Positions 39,509 through 47,740 of a stretch of DNA of 64,000 nucleotides are shown here, piece by piece. The notes beneath the pieces are model-generated. The model did not search any database, was not told the DNA's origin, and was given only the letters and a program-made list of their open reading frames with translations. Location of the stretch: contig NZ_JANJTZ010000033.1 of NCBI RefSeq assembly GCF_024710845.1, positions 62,001 through 126,000 of the forward strand. The letters are read 5' to 3'. Position 1 is the first letter of the stretch, and every line of letters starts with the position of its first letter. This stretch comes from Mesorhizobium sp. (GTDB taxonomy: Bacteria > Pseudomonadota > Alphaproteobacteria > Rhizobiales > Rhizobiaceae). Made by a program: the position numbers and the translations under genes.

Positions 39509-40716
39509 CCTCCATCGAGTGGACCCATCGCCCGGGCACGAAGGGCGAGAGCTGGAACCCGATCCGCGCCCGCAACCTCAAGACCGGAAAGGTCGGCTGG
39601 CACTGCACGCATGCCTCCGACGGCTGCCGCAACTGCTATGCCGAGCGGCTGAACCTCAACCGGCGCGGCCTCGCCTTCGGCACCGGCCTGCCCTACAAGC
39701 CCGGCTACGAGCAAGCGGCGGGGAGCGCCGAAGGCGCGACAGGGGCGCAAAGAGACAGCCTCGAGATATTCCTCGACGACAAGACGCTCGCCCAGCCGCT
39801 GCGCTGGCGCCAGCCGCGAACCATCTTCGTCTGCTCGATGACCGACCTGTTCGGCGCCTTCGTGTCAGACGCCCTGATCGACCGCGTCTTCGCCGTCGCC
39901 GCGCTCTGCCCGCAGCATACGTTCATCGTGCTGACGAAGCGCTCGGCGCGGATGCGGGAATATCTCACATTGTCCCGGTCGCGCCTCGGCTCTGAGGTGC
40001 TTGGCGCCTACGAGAACATCTACAGCGCAATGGGAGCACTCGGCCGCGAAGGGCTGACAGAACCGCATCCCTATCGGCTCGCGTATCCTAACGGGATGCC
40101 GTGGCCCCTCCCCAACGTCTGGCTCGGCGTCTCGGCCGAGCGCCAGCAGGAGGCCGACGAGCGCATCCCCGACCTGCTCGCCGCCCCAGCCGCCATCCGC
40201 TTCGCCTCGCTCGAGCCGCTGCTGGGGCCGATCGACCTGACGAGTATCTGCACCGGTCACTACTTCATCGACGCTCTACGCGGCTTGAAATATCACGACG
40301 CGCCGGAAGGCGTTCACGGCGCCACGGAATCTTGTGCGAAGCTCGACTGGGGCATCGTCGGCGGCGAGAGCGGACCGGACGCCCGGCCGATGCATCCCGA
40401 CTGGGCGCGATCGCTCCGCGATCAGTGCGCGGCGGCCGGCACGGCGTTCTTCTTCAAGCAATGGGGCGAGTTCGGGCCAGCGTTTCGCCTTGATCTGAGA
40501 CCGACCGGGCTTCCCTGGAGCGGCGAAGCACAAAGGGCTGTTCATCGCGGAACAGCAACAGTCGAACAGGCGACGCGTCGCTTTGGCAAACGGCGCGCCG
40601 GCCGATTCCTCGACGGCGTCGAGCATAACGCCTGGCCTTCCTCGCCCCTTGAGGGAGAGGACGGCAAGGCCCGGCAAGCCGGAGGCGAGCCGTTGGCCGC
40701 GCCTGGTGAGGGGTGA
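39505..40716 (+). CDS. Gp37/Gp68 family (DUF5131) phage protein
   Basis: 403 residues from ATG 39505 (ATGA overlap). Family features are IEWTHRPGTKGESWNPIRAR, then CTHASDGCRNCYAERLNLN (a radical-SAM-like cysteine cluster), FVCSMTDLFGAFVSD, and near the end CAKLDWGIVGGESGPDARPM with FFFKQWGEFG. The family is common in phages and genetically mobile regions and is predicted to bind an Fe-S cluster; the reaction is unknown. The last ~26 residues and the stop codon come from a palindromic half-element. Confidence 0.85.
   Translation: MTSIEWTHRPGTKGESWNPIRARNLKTGKVGWHCTHASDGCRNCYAERLNLNRRGLAFGTGLPYKPGYEQAAGSAEGATGAQRDSLEIFLDDKTLAQPLRWRQPRTIFVCSMTDLFGAFVSDALIDRVFAVAALCPQHTFIVLTKRSARMREYLTLSRSRLGSEVLGAYENIYSAMGALGREGLTEPHPYRLAYPNGMPWPLPNVWLGVSAERQQEADERIPDLLAAPAAIRFASLEPLLGPIDLTSICTGHYFIDALRGLKYHDAPEGVHGATESCAKLDWGIVGGESGPDARPMHPDWARSLRDQCAAAGTAFFFKQWGEFGPAFRLDLRPTGLPWSGEAQRAVHRGTATVEQATRRFGKRRAGRFLDGVEHNAWPSSPLEGEDGKARQAGGEPLAAPGEG
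40640..40716 (+). repeat. Palindromic interspersed element, half copy
   Basis: The 77 bp from CCTCGCCCCTTGAGGGAGAG to GGTGAGGGGTGA match the left half of the element in the methyltransferase gene with few changes. Read in frame, it supplies the C-terminus (SSPLEGEDGKARQ onward) and the stop codon of the Gp37/Gp68 protein. Confidence 0.8.
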
Positions 40717-40720
40717 ACCG

Positions 40721-40945
40721 ATGACCAATGTCGACAGATACGCCCGCGTCACCTGCATCCTGATCGTCGCGACCAAGGATGCCATTTGCGTCGACACGGA
40801 TCCCGATGGCGACGAGATCGTCCAAGCGTGGATACCGAAATCGCTGATCCACGGCGGGGACCTTCTGCGTCTTGGAAACGATCACTCGACCGATCGAGTC
40901 ACATTCCGCCTCATGGAATGGAAAGCACGGGAGCTTGGACTATGA
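40721..40945 (+). CDS. Small phage protein of unknown function
   Basis: 74 residues from ATG 40721, five bases after the preceding stop, with a GAGGGG SD donated by the palindromic element. Beta-rich (RVTCILIVATKDAICVDTD, then EIVQAWIPKSLI). It ends with an ATGA overlap. No family is recognised. Confidence 0.65.
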   Translation: MTNVDRYARVTCILIVATKDAICVDTDPDGDEIVQAWIPKSLIHGGDLLRLGNDHSTDRVTFRLMEWKARELGL

Positions 40946-41508
40946 CCGGCCATTCAGCCCCAAGCCGCGAATGGTGGCCGGACGCACTCGTCGACGAGGT
41001 CATGCCGGCCGGCCGGGCGACGCCGCAGGCCTGGCTCGCACCCGGCCGAGACGGCGTCACCCGCGCGAAGGACGAGGACGACACGGAAGGCGGCGTCATC
41101 ATCACCCTCTCGCCCGGCGAGGTGCTTGCCTTCGTCTACAGCGAAAAGCGGGGATCGGCCGAGATCACCGTGATGCCGGACGGCACCTGGAAAGGCCCGG
41201 GCGAGCGCGACCGGTTCACCATCGACATGTTCGACGGTCCGCCGCCGCCCCGGCCCGAGCCTGACGCCTCGGTCGGCGACCGCATCGCCGCCGCCAACGC
41301 CTTCTTCGGCGGCGACGAAAACGAGTGGATGGGCGACACGATGGACGAATTCGCCCGCAACTTCGCAGACACGGAAAGGCCCGGGCCGGAAGGCACCCTG
41401 ACCGAAGTCGACATGTATTTCTGGTCGCCGCCGCACTGGTTCCAGGTCTCCGCCGACGGCGCCAGCCTGTCGCCCTGCGCGGCGCCGGAGAAGGATGCCG
41501 GCGCATGA
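40942..41508 (+). CDS. Phage protein of unknown function
   Basis: 188 residues from ATG 40942 (ATGA overlap). It is acidic, with beta segments (GGVIITLSPGEVLAFVYSEK) and FFGGDENEWMGDTMDEFARN in the second half. No family. Its place between Gp37/Gp68 and DUF4326 genes suggests membership of an accessory early cluster. Confidence 0.65.
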   Translation: MTGHSAPSREWWPDALVDEVMPAGRATPQAWLAPGRDGVTRAKDEDDTEGGVIITLSPGEVLAFVYSEKRGSAEITVMPDGTWKGPGERDRFTIDMFDGPPPPRPEPDASVGDRIAAANAFFGGDENEWMGDTMDEFARNFADTERPGPEGTLTEVDMYFWSPPHWFQVSADGASLSPCAAPEKDAGA

Positions 41509-41933
41509 CTGTCCCCGTTCGCCTGCAACTCTCCCGCCGCAAGCACTTCGTGCTGCAGCTCGAATCCCTCGCGACCAACGGCCTGCCGGCCGTCAGCGTC
41601 GCGCGACCGACCCGGTGGGGCAATCCGTGGCCGGTCGATCACGAGGGGACCGCGATGCATTGCCTGACCCTCGGCCTTGATGGCGATGACCGGAAGGACC
41701 GCGCGGCTGCCGCTGTGGATCTGTTCAGAACTTGGATAGACGGGGGCAAGGTCAACGAATTGGTAGCGTCGTTCCTCGCGAGGCCAGGTAGGTCTAGGCC
41801 GTTGGTTCGTCACATTCAACGCGATTTGCGCGGCAAGAACCTCGCCTGCTGGTGCAGGCCGGGATCGCCCTGCCACGCCGACGTGCTGCTAGACCTGGCC
41901 AACCGGCCGGCGTGCGAGGAGGTGTCCGCGTGA
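41505..41933 (+). CDS. DUF4326 domain protein
   Basis: 142 residues from ATG 41505 (ATGA overlap). The domain is recognised from SVARPTRWGNPWPVDHEGTA at residues about 31-50 and LRGKNLACWCRPGSPCHADV near the C-terminus. DUF4326 proteins are common in phages; function is unknown, though the conserved Cys/His and WGNP motifs suggest an enzyme acting on nucleotides. The middle of the gene (about 41,700-41,830) is less GC-rich than its neighbours. Confidence 0.8.
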   Translation: MTVPVRLQLSRRKHFVLQLESLATNGLPAVSVARPTRWGNPWPVDHEGTAMHCLTLGLDGDDRKDRAAAAVDLFRTWIDGGKVNELVASFLARPGRSRPLVRHIQRDLRGKNLACWCRPGSPCHADVLLDLANRPACEEVSA

Positions 41934-42184
41934 AACTCGCCGCCAACGTCCCGCGCATCGGCCTGTCCCGCGACGAGCTGGCGGCGGCGCTGGGCGTCAG
42001 CCCCAATTCGGTCGACAAGATGGTGGCGGAAGGCATGCTGCCGCCGGCACGGCGCTGGCACACCCGCAGGATCTGGCGCGTGGCGGAGATTGACGCCTTC
42101 ATGTCCGAATGGCCTATTGAGGCCACCGGACAGCCGTCCGGCCCGGACAGCCCTGCCGGTGACGAATGGAGGGCGCAGGCGTGA
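41930..42184 (+). CDS. Excisionase-like HTH protein
   Basis: 84 residues from GTG 41930 (GTGA overlap). The winged-helix/AlpA-like HTH is clear: GLSRDELAAALGVSPNSVDK, then EGMLPPARRWHTRRIWRVAE. It is encoded directly before the integrase, so a recombination directionality role (Xis) is likely. Alternatively it could be a regulator of the integrase. Confidence 0.75.
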   Translation: MKLAANVPRIGLSRDELAAALGVSPNSVDKMVAEGMLPPARRWHTRRIWRVAEIDAFMSEWPIEATGQPSGPDSPAGDEWRAQA

Positions 42185-42186
42185 GC

Positions 42187-43362
42187 ATGGCCACCGTCGA
42201 CCTGCCCTATATCGAGCGCAACATGTCGCGCCACAAACGCGTGCGGCTCTATTTCCGCTTCGACGGACGGCGGCTGGGCCGCCTCCCCGACGATCCGGAC
42301 AGCGAGCAATTCTTCCGCGAATACTGGCGCCTGCGGCGCATGGCTGAGGCGGGAGCGGTGCCCGTCGCGCCAGCCGCCGGGCTGGCGGGCGCGCCCCTGC
42401 CCGGAAGTTTCAGGTTCCTCTGCGTTGCCTATCTCTCATCCGATCCGTTCCGTCGGCTCGACGCGACGACGCAGGCCAAGCGCCGCGCCATCATCGATTC
42501 GATGCTGCTCGATCCGGTCAGGCCGGGCGACGCCCGCATCTTCGCCGACATGCCGATGCAAGCGCTCGACGTTGCGAATATCGAGGTGCTGCGCGATCGC
42601 AAGAAGGACACGCCGTTTGCCGCCGACGAGCGGCTGAAGGTGCTGCGCCAGGTGTTCGAGACGACCCGGCCGGGCCGCGACGGCAAGCCGGAGAAGATCG
42701 TGCGCGAGAACCGCGCCCTGCTGGTCAAGCCCTTCAGGATCAGGAGCGAAGGCCATCACACGATTCGGCCGGAAGAACTGGCCCAATACATTCGCCACCA
42801 TGGCGTCAGATCGAAGGCCGTGCTGGCGCTGGCGGTCCTGATGTTCACCGGTCTGAGGGTGTCCGACGCGTCGCTCCTCGGCCCGCAGCATCGCCGCGGC
42901 GACGAATTCCGCCTGCGCATCTTCAAGAACCGCAACCGCGCGCCGGTCACGCTCACGATCCCGGTGCACCCGGTGCTCGACATGGTCATCGGCTGGCACA
43001 AGCCGCGCGGCATGAACTATCTGATGACCGGTTTCGGACGTCCGTACTCGATCAAGGGCCTCGGCAACAGGATCTCGGAATGGTTCGGCCAGGCCGGCCT
43101 CGATCACTGCACGGCCCACACGGTGCGCAAGGGCCTGGCGACACTGCTCTCGGAAAACGAGGCGACAGATTCGATGCTCGACGGCCTGTTCGGCTGGAAG
43201 GACGGCAAGACCTCGAAAATCTACACCCGCCAGAAACAGCAGGCAAAGCTGGCGCGGCAGGCGATTCTGAGGATCGATTGGGGGGAAATGGGGAACCTTC
43301 TGCCACACCCTGACGAAGGGGTGGAGATTCCGGCCGCCACGTCCGACAAAAAAGCGATCTAA
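42187..43362 (+). CDS. int: Tyrosine-recombinase integrase
   Basis: 391 residues from ATG 42187; GTG 42181 overlaps the upstream stop and would add two residues. Catalytic pattern: Arg near residue 225 in TGLRVSD, the H-x-x-R box in AHTVRKGLATLLSE, and the C-terminal tyrosine in SKIYTRQKQ near residue 346. An N-terminal SAM-like core-binding region precedes it. It integrates at the 3' end of tRNA-Cys, 32 bp after its stop. It is the terminal gene of the plus-strand early operon. Confidence 0.92.
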   Translation: MATVDLPYIERNMSRHKRVRLYFRFDGRRLGRLPDDPDSEQFFREYWRLRRMAEAGAVPVAPAAGLAGAPLPGSFRFLCVAYLSSDPFRRLDATTQAKRRAIIDSMLLDPVRPGDARIFADMPMQALDVANIEVLRDRKKDTPFAADERLKVLRQVFETTRPGRDGKPEKIVRENRALLVKPFRIRSEGHHTIRPEELAQYIRHHGVRSKAVLALAVLMFTGLRVSDASLLGPQHRRGDEFRLRIFKNRNRAPVTLTIPVHPVLDMVIGWHKPRGMNYLMTGFGRPYSIKGLGNRISEWFGQAGLDHCTAHTVRKGLATLLSENEATDSMLDGLFGWKDGKTSKIYTRQKQQAKLARQAILRIDWGEMGNLLPHPDEGVEIPAATSDKKAI

Positions 43363-43394
43363 TTCAATCGCTTATTTGCCGAAGTGTGGCACCC

Positions 43395-43430
43395 TGGAGG
43401 CCTCGCCCGGAATCGAACCGGGGTGCAAGG
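43395..43430. other. Predicted right attachment site (attR) core within tRNA-Cys 3' end
   Basis: The integrase gene points into the 3' half of tRNA-Cys, where tyrosine-type phage integrases normally recombine. The core probably lies between the CCA-encoding bases and the T-loop. Its exact length cannot be set because the matching attL copy lies left of the window. Confidence 0.55.
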
Positions 43431-43468
43431 ATTTGCAGTCCTCTGCGTAACCACTCCGCCACGAGGCC
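43395..43468 (-). tRNA. tRNA-Cys (GCA)
   Basis: A full cloverleaf can be drawn on the minus strand: acceptor GGCCTCG/CGAGGCC, anticodon loop CTGCAAA giving GCA, T-loop GGTTCGATTCC, and an encoded CCA. The 3' end faces the prophage, so the phage carries a replacement 3' part that restores the tRNA after integration. Confidence 0.95.
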
Positions 43469-43592
43469 TCATGGTGGGAACCGCGCTCTGTTAACAGAGG
43501 GAATCCTGGCCCACAAGCCGTTGGCGATCGCTTGCGTTTCTTTTCCCTTGCCGTCCAGGCGGCGACTTTTCAGTCCTTCTTGTGGAAACTTT

Positions 43593-43856
43593 TCAGTCCT
43601 TCTTCTGGAACTTGCGCCGCAGCCATACGCCCGAGCGCCGGTTGAAGCGGCGGACAGTCGGCGAATCGTGCGCCAGCACGAAGAGACCGAGCGGAATCAT
43701 CCAGAAGCCGAGCACGGGCAGGAAGCCGACGGAGCCCATCAAGACCAGTCCGAGGCCAAGCGCGATGCGCGGCGCCCGCGATTGCGGCAAGGCGATCTCG
43801 CGGCCGAGAAGCTTGATCCTCGGGCTGGGTCGTCCACTGTCGGGCTGTTCGTCCAT
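43593..43856 (-). CDS. Small two-TM membrane protein
   Basis: 87 residues from ATG 43856. A hydrophobic core of about residues 30-62 (ALGLGLVLMGSVGFLPVLGF, MIPLGLFVLA) suggests two short membrane helices, flanked by a charged C-terminus (RRKFQKKD). No function known. The last ~23 bp of the gene including the stop are duplicated in tandem just downstream (43,568-43,610). Confidence 0.75.
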   Translation of the reverse strand: MDEQPDSGRPSPRIKLLGREIALPQSRAPRIALGLGLVLMGSVGFLPVLGFWMIPLGLFVLAHDSPTVRRFNRRSGVWLRRKFQKKD

Positions 43857-43978
43857 TCTCTGCGTCCATCACTCGGTCTGATCGTCTCGCACAGGCGCGA
43901 CAACAGCGCATATCGGGTCCGACGTGCCGGATTTCGATCCGGATGCGGCAAATCGCCGAAAAAATCGCCACCTTGCTG

Positions 43979-44008
43979 TTGGCAAATCGGAAACGGGTTT
44001 GCTATAGG
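43979..44008 (+). promoter_or_regulatory. Promoter for tRNA-Asn
   Basis: TTGGCA (43979-43984), an 18-base spacer and TATAGG (44003-44008) lie 27 bp before the tRNA 5' end. The match is close to sigma70 consensus for a GC-rich genome. Confidence 0.55.
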
Positions 44009-44034
44009 CACCGCACTCTGACGAGCACCAATGT

Positions 44035-44109
44035 TCCCCGGTAGCTCAGTGGTAGAGCAACCGGCTGTTAACCGGTTGGTCGCTGGTTCGAATCCGGCCC
44101 GGGGAGCCA
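44035..44109 (+). tRNA. tRNA-Asn (GTT)
   Basis: Acceptor TCCCCGG/CCGGGGA, D-arm TAGCTCAGTGGTAGAGCA, anticodon loop CTGTTAA giving GTT, T-arm GGTTCGAATCC, discriminator G and encoded CCA. All stems pair. Confidence 0.95.
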
Positions 44110-44249
44110 TTCCTTTAACAAACTCGCCATTTCCTGCAGCGCCAGCTCCTCGTTGGCCGGCTCCTTATCTTTCTGCGCTTGACGCCGATCAAGGCGCCTA
44201 GCTGTGCGGACCCTATCAGAACGATATCCGGGTGGGATGGCGGGGACGT

Positions 44250-45092
44250 ATGAGACATAACGGGCACACGGCACGGGCCTTGAGGCTTGGGCTCAAGACA
44301 TTGGCGATACTCGTCTTGCTCGGGCTCGCGGCGTGTTCGACCACCAGCCGCGACAAGAACGAGGTCGGCGCCTATCCGCCCTGGCTGATCAAAGTCGCCG
44401 AACCCGCCGCGCCGGCGATTGGCATGGCGATCTCACAGGTTCAGTGGCGGCAAGGCTATCTCAGTCCCGACGGCGGCGCGCTGAACCACGTCCGCCCTCG
44501 GATACGACCGCTGGACGTGTTCCTTTTCAGCAACAAGGGCCGGCTTTCGGGACATACCGGCGCCGGCCTGTTCGGGCATTCGGCCGTCTATCTGGGATCC
44601 GAACGCGAACTGAAATCGATGGGCTTGTGGGACGATCCCGCAATCGTGCCGCACCATGACGCCATCCGGCGCGGGCTATCCATCATCGAATCGGGACAGG
44701 CCCATGGCACGACGCTCACGCCGGTATCGCGTCTCGTCGAAACCGACCGTCTCGTTGTCCTGAGGCCGCAGCTCGGCACGGAGCGGAAGGAGGCAGCCAT
44801 CGTCAGGCTGTTCGCCCTGGTCGGCACCCGCTTCGATCATCATTACCGGCTGGACGAGAGCGAATACGTGTTCTGCACGGAGTTGATCGAACTGGGGATT
44901 TCCGACCTGCGGCTGCCGCGCCGACCCAGCTATGGGCGCGAGGTGATCCTGCCCGACGACGTGGCCAGGCAAGCGGTCTCCGGCAAGGGACGTCTGCGCT
45001 TCGTCGCCTATCTGCGGGCCGACCGCGAAGGGTGGGAAAGCGCGGGCCCGGCGGCCCTCAACACCGACATCGACCGGGCGGCATCGAAGTGA
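44250..45092 (+). CDS. YiiX-like NlpC/P60-family lipoprotein
   Basis: 280 residues from ATG 44250 (upstream ATG 44232 less likely). A lipoprotein signal peptide ends at LLGLAACST (Cys29). The enzyme domain has the permuted NlpC/P60 (YiiX-like) arrangement: LDVFLFSNKGRLSG, then FGHSAVYLG with the histidine, and a later YVFCTELIELG with the cysteine nucleophile. Members are peptidases or amidases of the cell envelope or lipids. It is anchored in the membrane facing the periplasm. It is host DNA, immediately downstream of tRNA-Asn. Confidence 0.8.
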   Translation: MRHNGHTARALRLGLKTLAILVLLGLAACSTTSRDKNEVGAYPPWLIKVAEPAAPAIGMAISQVQWRQGYLSPDGGALNHVRPRIRPLDVFLFSNKGRLSGHTGAGLFGHSAVYLGSERELKSMGLWDDPAIVPHHDAIRRGLSIIESGQAHGTTLTPVSRLVETDRLVVLRPQLGTERKEAAIVRLFALVGTRFDHHYRLDESEYVFCTELIELGISDLRLPRRPSYGREVILPDDVARQAVSGKGRLRFVAYLRADREGWESAGPAALNTDIDRAASK

Positions 45093-45185
45093 CGCCCCCC
45101 GGTCCGGCGGATGCAACGAGACCTTAAGCGGTGCGGTGTATCTTCACGTCAGAGCGCGAAGACATCGCGCCGCGGGGAAACGTTC

Positions 45186-45422
45186 ATGCACGCGCTGCTT
45201 CGGCATTCGCCATTGCGCAACCTGCTCGCCGGCTGGCGACGAAGCCCGGCGATGCCGTTGGCCACCGGCCATGTCTGCGCCACCTGCAACGGGCAGCGCC
45301 GGACGTTCATCTGTCCGAACTGGCCGACCTGCGGCTGTCCCGAGGGAACCACGCTGCCGGCCTGTCCGGGACGGAGCGTCGCCTGTTCCTGCCCGTCGCA
45401 CGCGGCCTCCGGCGCCTGCTGA
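45186..45422 (+). CDS. Small cysteine-rich protein
   Basis: 78 residues from ATG 45186 with GGGGAAA upstream. Ten cysteines in the C-terminal ~50 residues, including CATCNGQ, CPNWPTCGCPEG and CPGRSVACSCP, suggest metal binding or disulfide bonding. No family is recognised. It ends four bases from the end of the convergent molybdopterin gene. It could be a spurious frame in GC-rich DNA, although the cysteine pattern is unusual. Confidence 0.35.
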   Translation: MHALLRHSPLRNLLAGWRRSPAMPLATGHVCATCNGQRRTFICPNWPTCGCPEGTTLPACPGRSVACSCPSHAASGAC

Positions 45423-45425
45423 CGA

Positions 45426-47036
45426 TCAGTCCTGAAGCACGCCGCCGGCCTCGGCCATCGCGTCCGGCGTGTCGACGTCGAGGCTCGCCGATCGGCCGAG
45501 CTCCACGTCCACCACGTCCGCAAGACCCGCCTCGACAACGTGGCGGGCGCCCGTGTCGCCTTCAATATGCGCTATCTCTGCGAACACCGTTCGCGGCAGG
45601 ATGACGGGATTGCCGCGTTTGCCGTTATGCGTCGCGCGCACGATGGCGCGGCTTCCGGCCCGGCGGAACGCATCGATCAGCCGGTCGAGGTCGTCCGCCT
45701 CGATCTGAGGCATGTCGGCGAGAAGGATGAGCGCGCCCGCGGCATCGCCCGGAACCGATGCGATGCCTGCCTTGAGCGAGCTCGCCAACCCGCTCGCGAA
45801 ATCCGGATTGGCAACGAACGAAACGCCGAGCCCCTCGAGCGCGGCGCGGACCCGCTCGGCCTGATGGCCGGTGACGACCGTTACGCCGGCCGCCTGGCTC
45901 GCAAGTGCGCTCTCGGCCACCCGGCGCACGAGCGGTTCGCCGTGGAAGCGGGCGAGAAGCTTGTTCGGTCCGCCCATGCGGCTGGAGCGCCCGGCGGCGA
46001 GCACCACGGCATGAACGGCTGCTCGCGCCGCCGTGGCAGGCCTCTCGCGCGGTTCGGGGCGCGTCGGAATCTCCATCAGCAGGCCGCCGACCCCCATCCC
46101 GGCGAGGTCCTTTGCGCTGACGTCCAGGCCCGCCATCAGTCGATCGAGCACCCAGTCGAAGCCGTTCTCCTTCGGGCTGCGGGCGCAGCCGGGAGCCCCC
46201 AGCACCGGCTTGCCGGAGAGCCGGCCGAGCACCAGGAGATTGCCCGGATCGACCGGCATGCCGGCCGCCAGCACCTCGCCGCCCGCGGCGCGGATCGCGG
46301 CGGGGATCACGTCGTTCGGATCGCACATCGCCGATGCGCCGAACACCAGCACCATGTCGGACGTGGCGGCCATGTCCCTGATGGCCGCGACAAGAGCGTC
46401 TTCGCGATGCGGCACGCGCAATTCCTTGGCAATCGAACTGCCGGAGCGGGCGAGCCGCGCGGCGGTGACGCGAGCCGTCTTGTCTATCACGCTGGCCTTC
46501 AGCGACGGCAGCATCGTCTGGATCAGGCCGATGCGGCGCACGGCGAAGGGATGCACATCGAAGGCGGATCTGCCCTCGGCCAGCCGCTCGACCGCTGCGA
46601 GCACGTCTTCCGGCACGGCGAACGGGATGATCTTGACCGTCGCCACCATCTGGCCGGTGGCGACCGTGGCATGGTCGGGCACGGTGGCGATCGTGACTGC
46701 CGGATCGACCCGGTTGATCGCGTCAATCAGCGCCCTGTCGACCGTGAAGACGCCGGAGGCCTGCGCATGCAGGTTCACCCGCCCGGTGGCAGGTGGCTTC
46801 GGCACTATGCCGGTGAAGGTCAGGGCGGCTGCGACCCGGCCCGCCGCCTCGTCCTCAGCCACATCGCCGGCGTCGAGCACCGCCGCGATCACCTCGCTCA
46901 TGCCCGCCCCGCGCAGCGCCTCCACGTCGGCGGCAGTCAGCCGGCGGCTCTTCCTGAGCTTCAGATCGCCGGCGCTGGTGGCATGCGCGAGGATCGCGCC
47001 TTCGGCCTTGTCGAGGGGGATCGGCCCGAATTTCAC
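45426..47036 (-). CDS. MoeA-like molybdopterin-binding / MobA-like nucleotidyltransferase fusion
   Basis: 536 residues from GTG 47036 (GTGA overlap with the XdhC gene). The N-terminal ~330 residues form a MoeA/MogA-like molybdopterin-binding domain (VFGASAMCDPNDVIPAAIRA). The C-terminal ~200 residues are an NTP transferase: VVLAAGRSSRMGGPNKLLAR, VVTGHQAERVR and LLADMPQIEADD. Such fusions make dinucleotide (MCD-type) cofactor for CO dehydrogenase/xanthine dehydrogenase-family enzymes. It is the last gene of the cox maturation operon. Confidence 0.88.
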   Translation of the reverse strand: MKFGPIPLDKAEGAILAHATSAGDLKLRKSRRLTAADVEALRGAGMSEVIAAVLDAGDVAEDEAAGRVAAALTFTGIVPKPPATGRVNLHAQASGVFTVDRALIDAINRVDPAVTIATVPDHATVATGQMVATVKIIPFAVPEDVLAAVERLAEGRSAFDVHPFAVRRIGLIQTMLPSLKASVIDKTARVTAARLARSGSSIAKELRVPHREDALVAAIRDMAATSDMVLVFGASAMCDPNDVIPAAIRAAGGEVLAAGMPVDPGNLLVLGRLSGKPVLGAPGCARSPKENGFDWVLDRLMAGLDVSAKDLAGMGVGGLLMEIPTRPEPRERPATAARAAVHAVVLAAGRSSRMGGPNKLLARFHGEPLVRRVAESALASQAAGVTVVTGHQAERVRAALEGLGVSFVANPDFASGLASSLKAGIASVPGDAAGALILLADMPQIEADDLDRLIDAFRRAGSRAIVRATHNGKRGNPVILPRTVFAEIAHIEGDTGARHVVEAGLADVVDVELGRSASLDVDTPDAMAEAGGVLQD

Positions 47037-47737
47037 GCGCCGCCGCCCTTGCCGGCGAGACCGCGCGACCGGAAGGCGCCGATGATCTGCGCCAGTACGG
47101 CGACAGCGATCTCGGCGGGGCTTGAGGCTCCGATGTCGAGCCCGATCGGGGCCGCGATGCGCGCGATCTGAGCCTCGCTCGCACCGAGGACCGTCAGCCG
47201 CTCCACGCGCTTGGCATGCGTCTTGCGGCTGCCAAGCGCCCCAACATAGAAACAACCCGCGTCAAGCGCGACCTTCAGCGGGAAATCGTCGATCTTGGGA
47301 TCGTGAGTCACCGCCACGAGCGCGCAATAGGCGTCGAGCGGCCGCTCCTTCAAGACCGTCTCCGGCCAGTCGGCGAAGAGCGAGATCCCCTCGAAACGCT
47401 CGGCCGTCGCAAAGGCAGTGCGCGGGTCGATCACTTCGAGATCGTAGCCGGCGATACGCGCCATCGGCGCCAGTGCCTGGCTGATATGCACTGCGCCGAT
47501 GACGACGATGCGCGGCGGCGGCAGATGCGCGTTGAGGAACCAGTTCTTTCCGTCCGCCTCGACCGAGCCGGACGCGCCGGACCGGAACGCCCTGGCGATC
47601 GCGACGCCGAGTTCCCCGCCGATCTCGTCGCCCTCGTGGACTACCCGGGCGCTGCCATCGGCGAGATCGGTGAGCAGAATCGCCGCCCGCCGCGCGGCGC
47701 GGGCCGCGTTGAGTTCGCGAAGCGTCTTCAGGTCCAT
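47033..47737 (-). CDS. XdhC/CoxI family protein, Rossmann part
   Basis: 234 residues from ATG 47737. The XdhC_C Rossmann fold is seen: RIVVIGAVHISQALAPMARI, then VIDPRTAFAT, THDPKIDDFPLK and GALGSRKTHAKRVERL. XdhC-type proteins bind the molybdenum cofactor and insert its sulfurated form into molybdenum hydroxylases. The N-terminal XdhC domain is encoded separately in the next gene upstream. Confidence 0.85.
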   Translation of the reverse strand: MDLKTLRELNAARAARRAAILLTDLADGSARVVHEGDEIGGELGVAIARAFRSGASGSVEADGKNWFLNAHLPPPRIVVIGAVHISQALAPMARIAGYDLEVIDPRTAFATAERFEGISLFADWPETVLKERPLDAYCALVAVTHDPKIDDFPLKVALDAGCFYVGALGSRKTHAKRVERLTVLGASEAQIARIAAPIGLDIGASSPAEIAVAVLAQIIGAFRSRGLAGKGGGA

Positions 47738-47740
47738 CGC

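Larger units (their letters stand above)
1..43430. mobile_element. Temperate prophage (lambda-type head, Mu-type contractile tail) integrated at tRNA-Cys; left end outside the window
   Basis: The segment carries a contiguous phage gene set: tail, capsid, portal, terminase, replication genes, CI/Cro-like immunity genes, excisionase and integrase. Structural and replication genes run on the minus strand; the second early operon and the integrase run on the plus strand, diverging from the immunity region. The integrase ends 32 bp before the 3' end of a tRNA-Cys gene, the usual layout for tyrosine-recombinase integration. The left attachment site, the rest of the baseplate, tail fibres and lysis genes are not in the window. 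All core genes seen look intact, so the element may be functional. Confidence 0.95.

Noticed and set aside
43486-43499. CTCTGTTAACAGAG palindrome near tRNA-Cys
   Set aside because: A single 14-bp palindrome with no second copy and no nearby regulator; could be chance or part of the tRNA promoter region.
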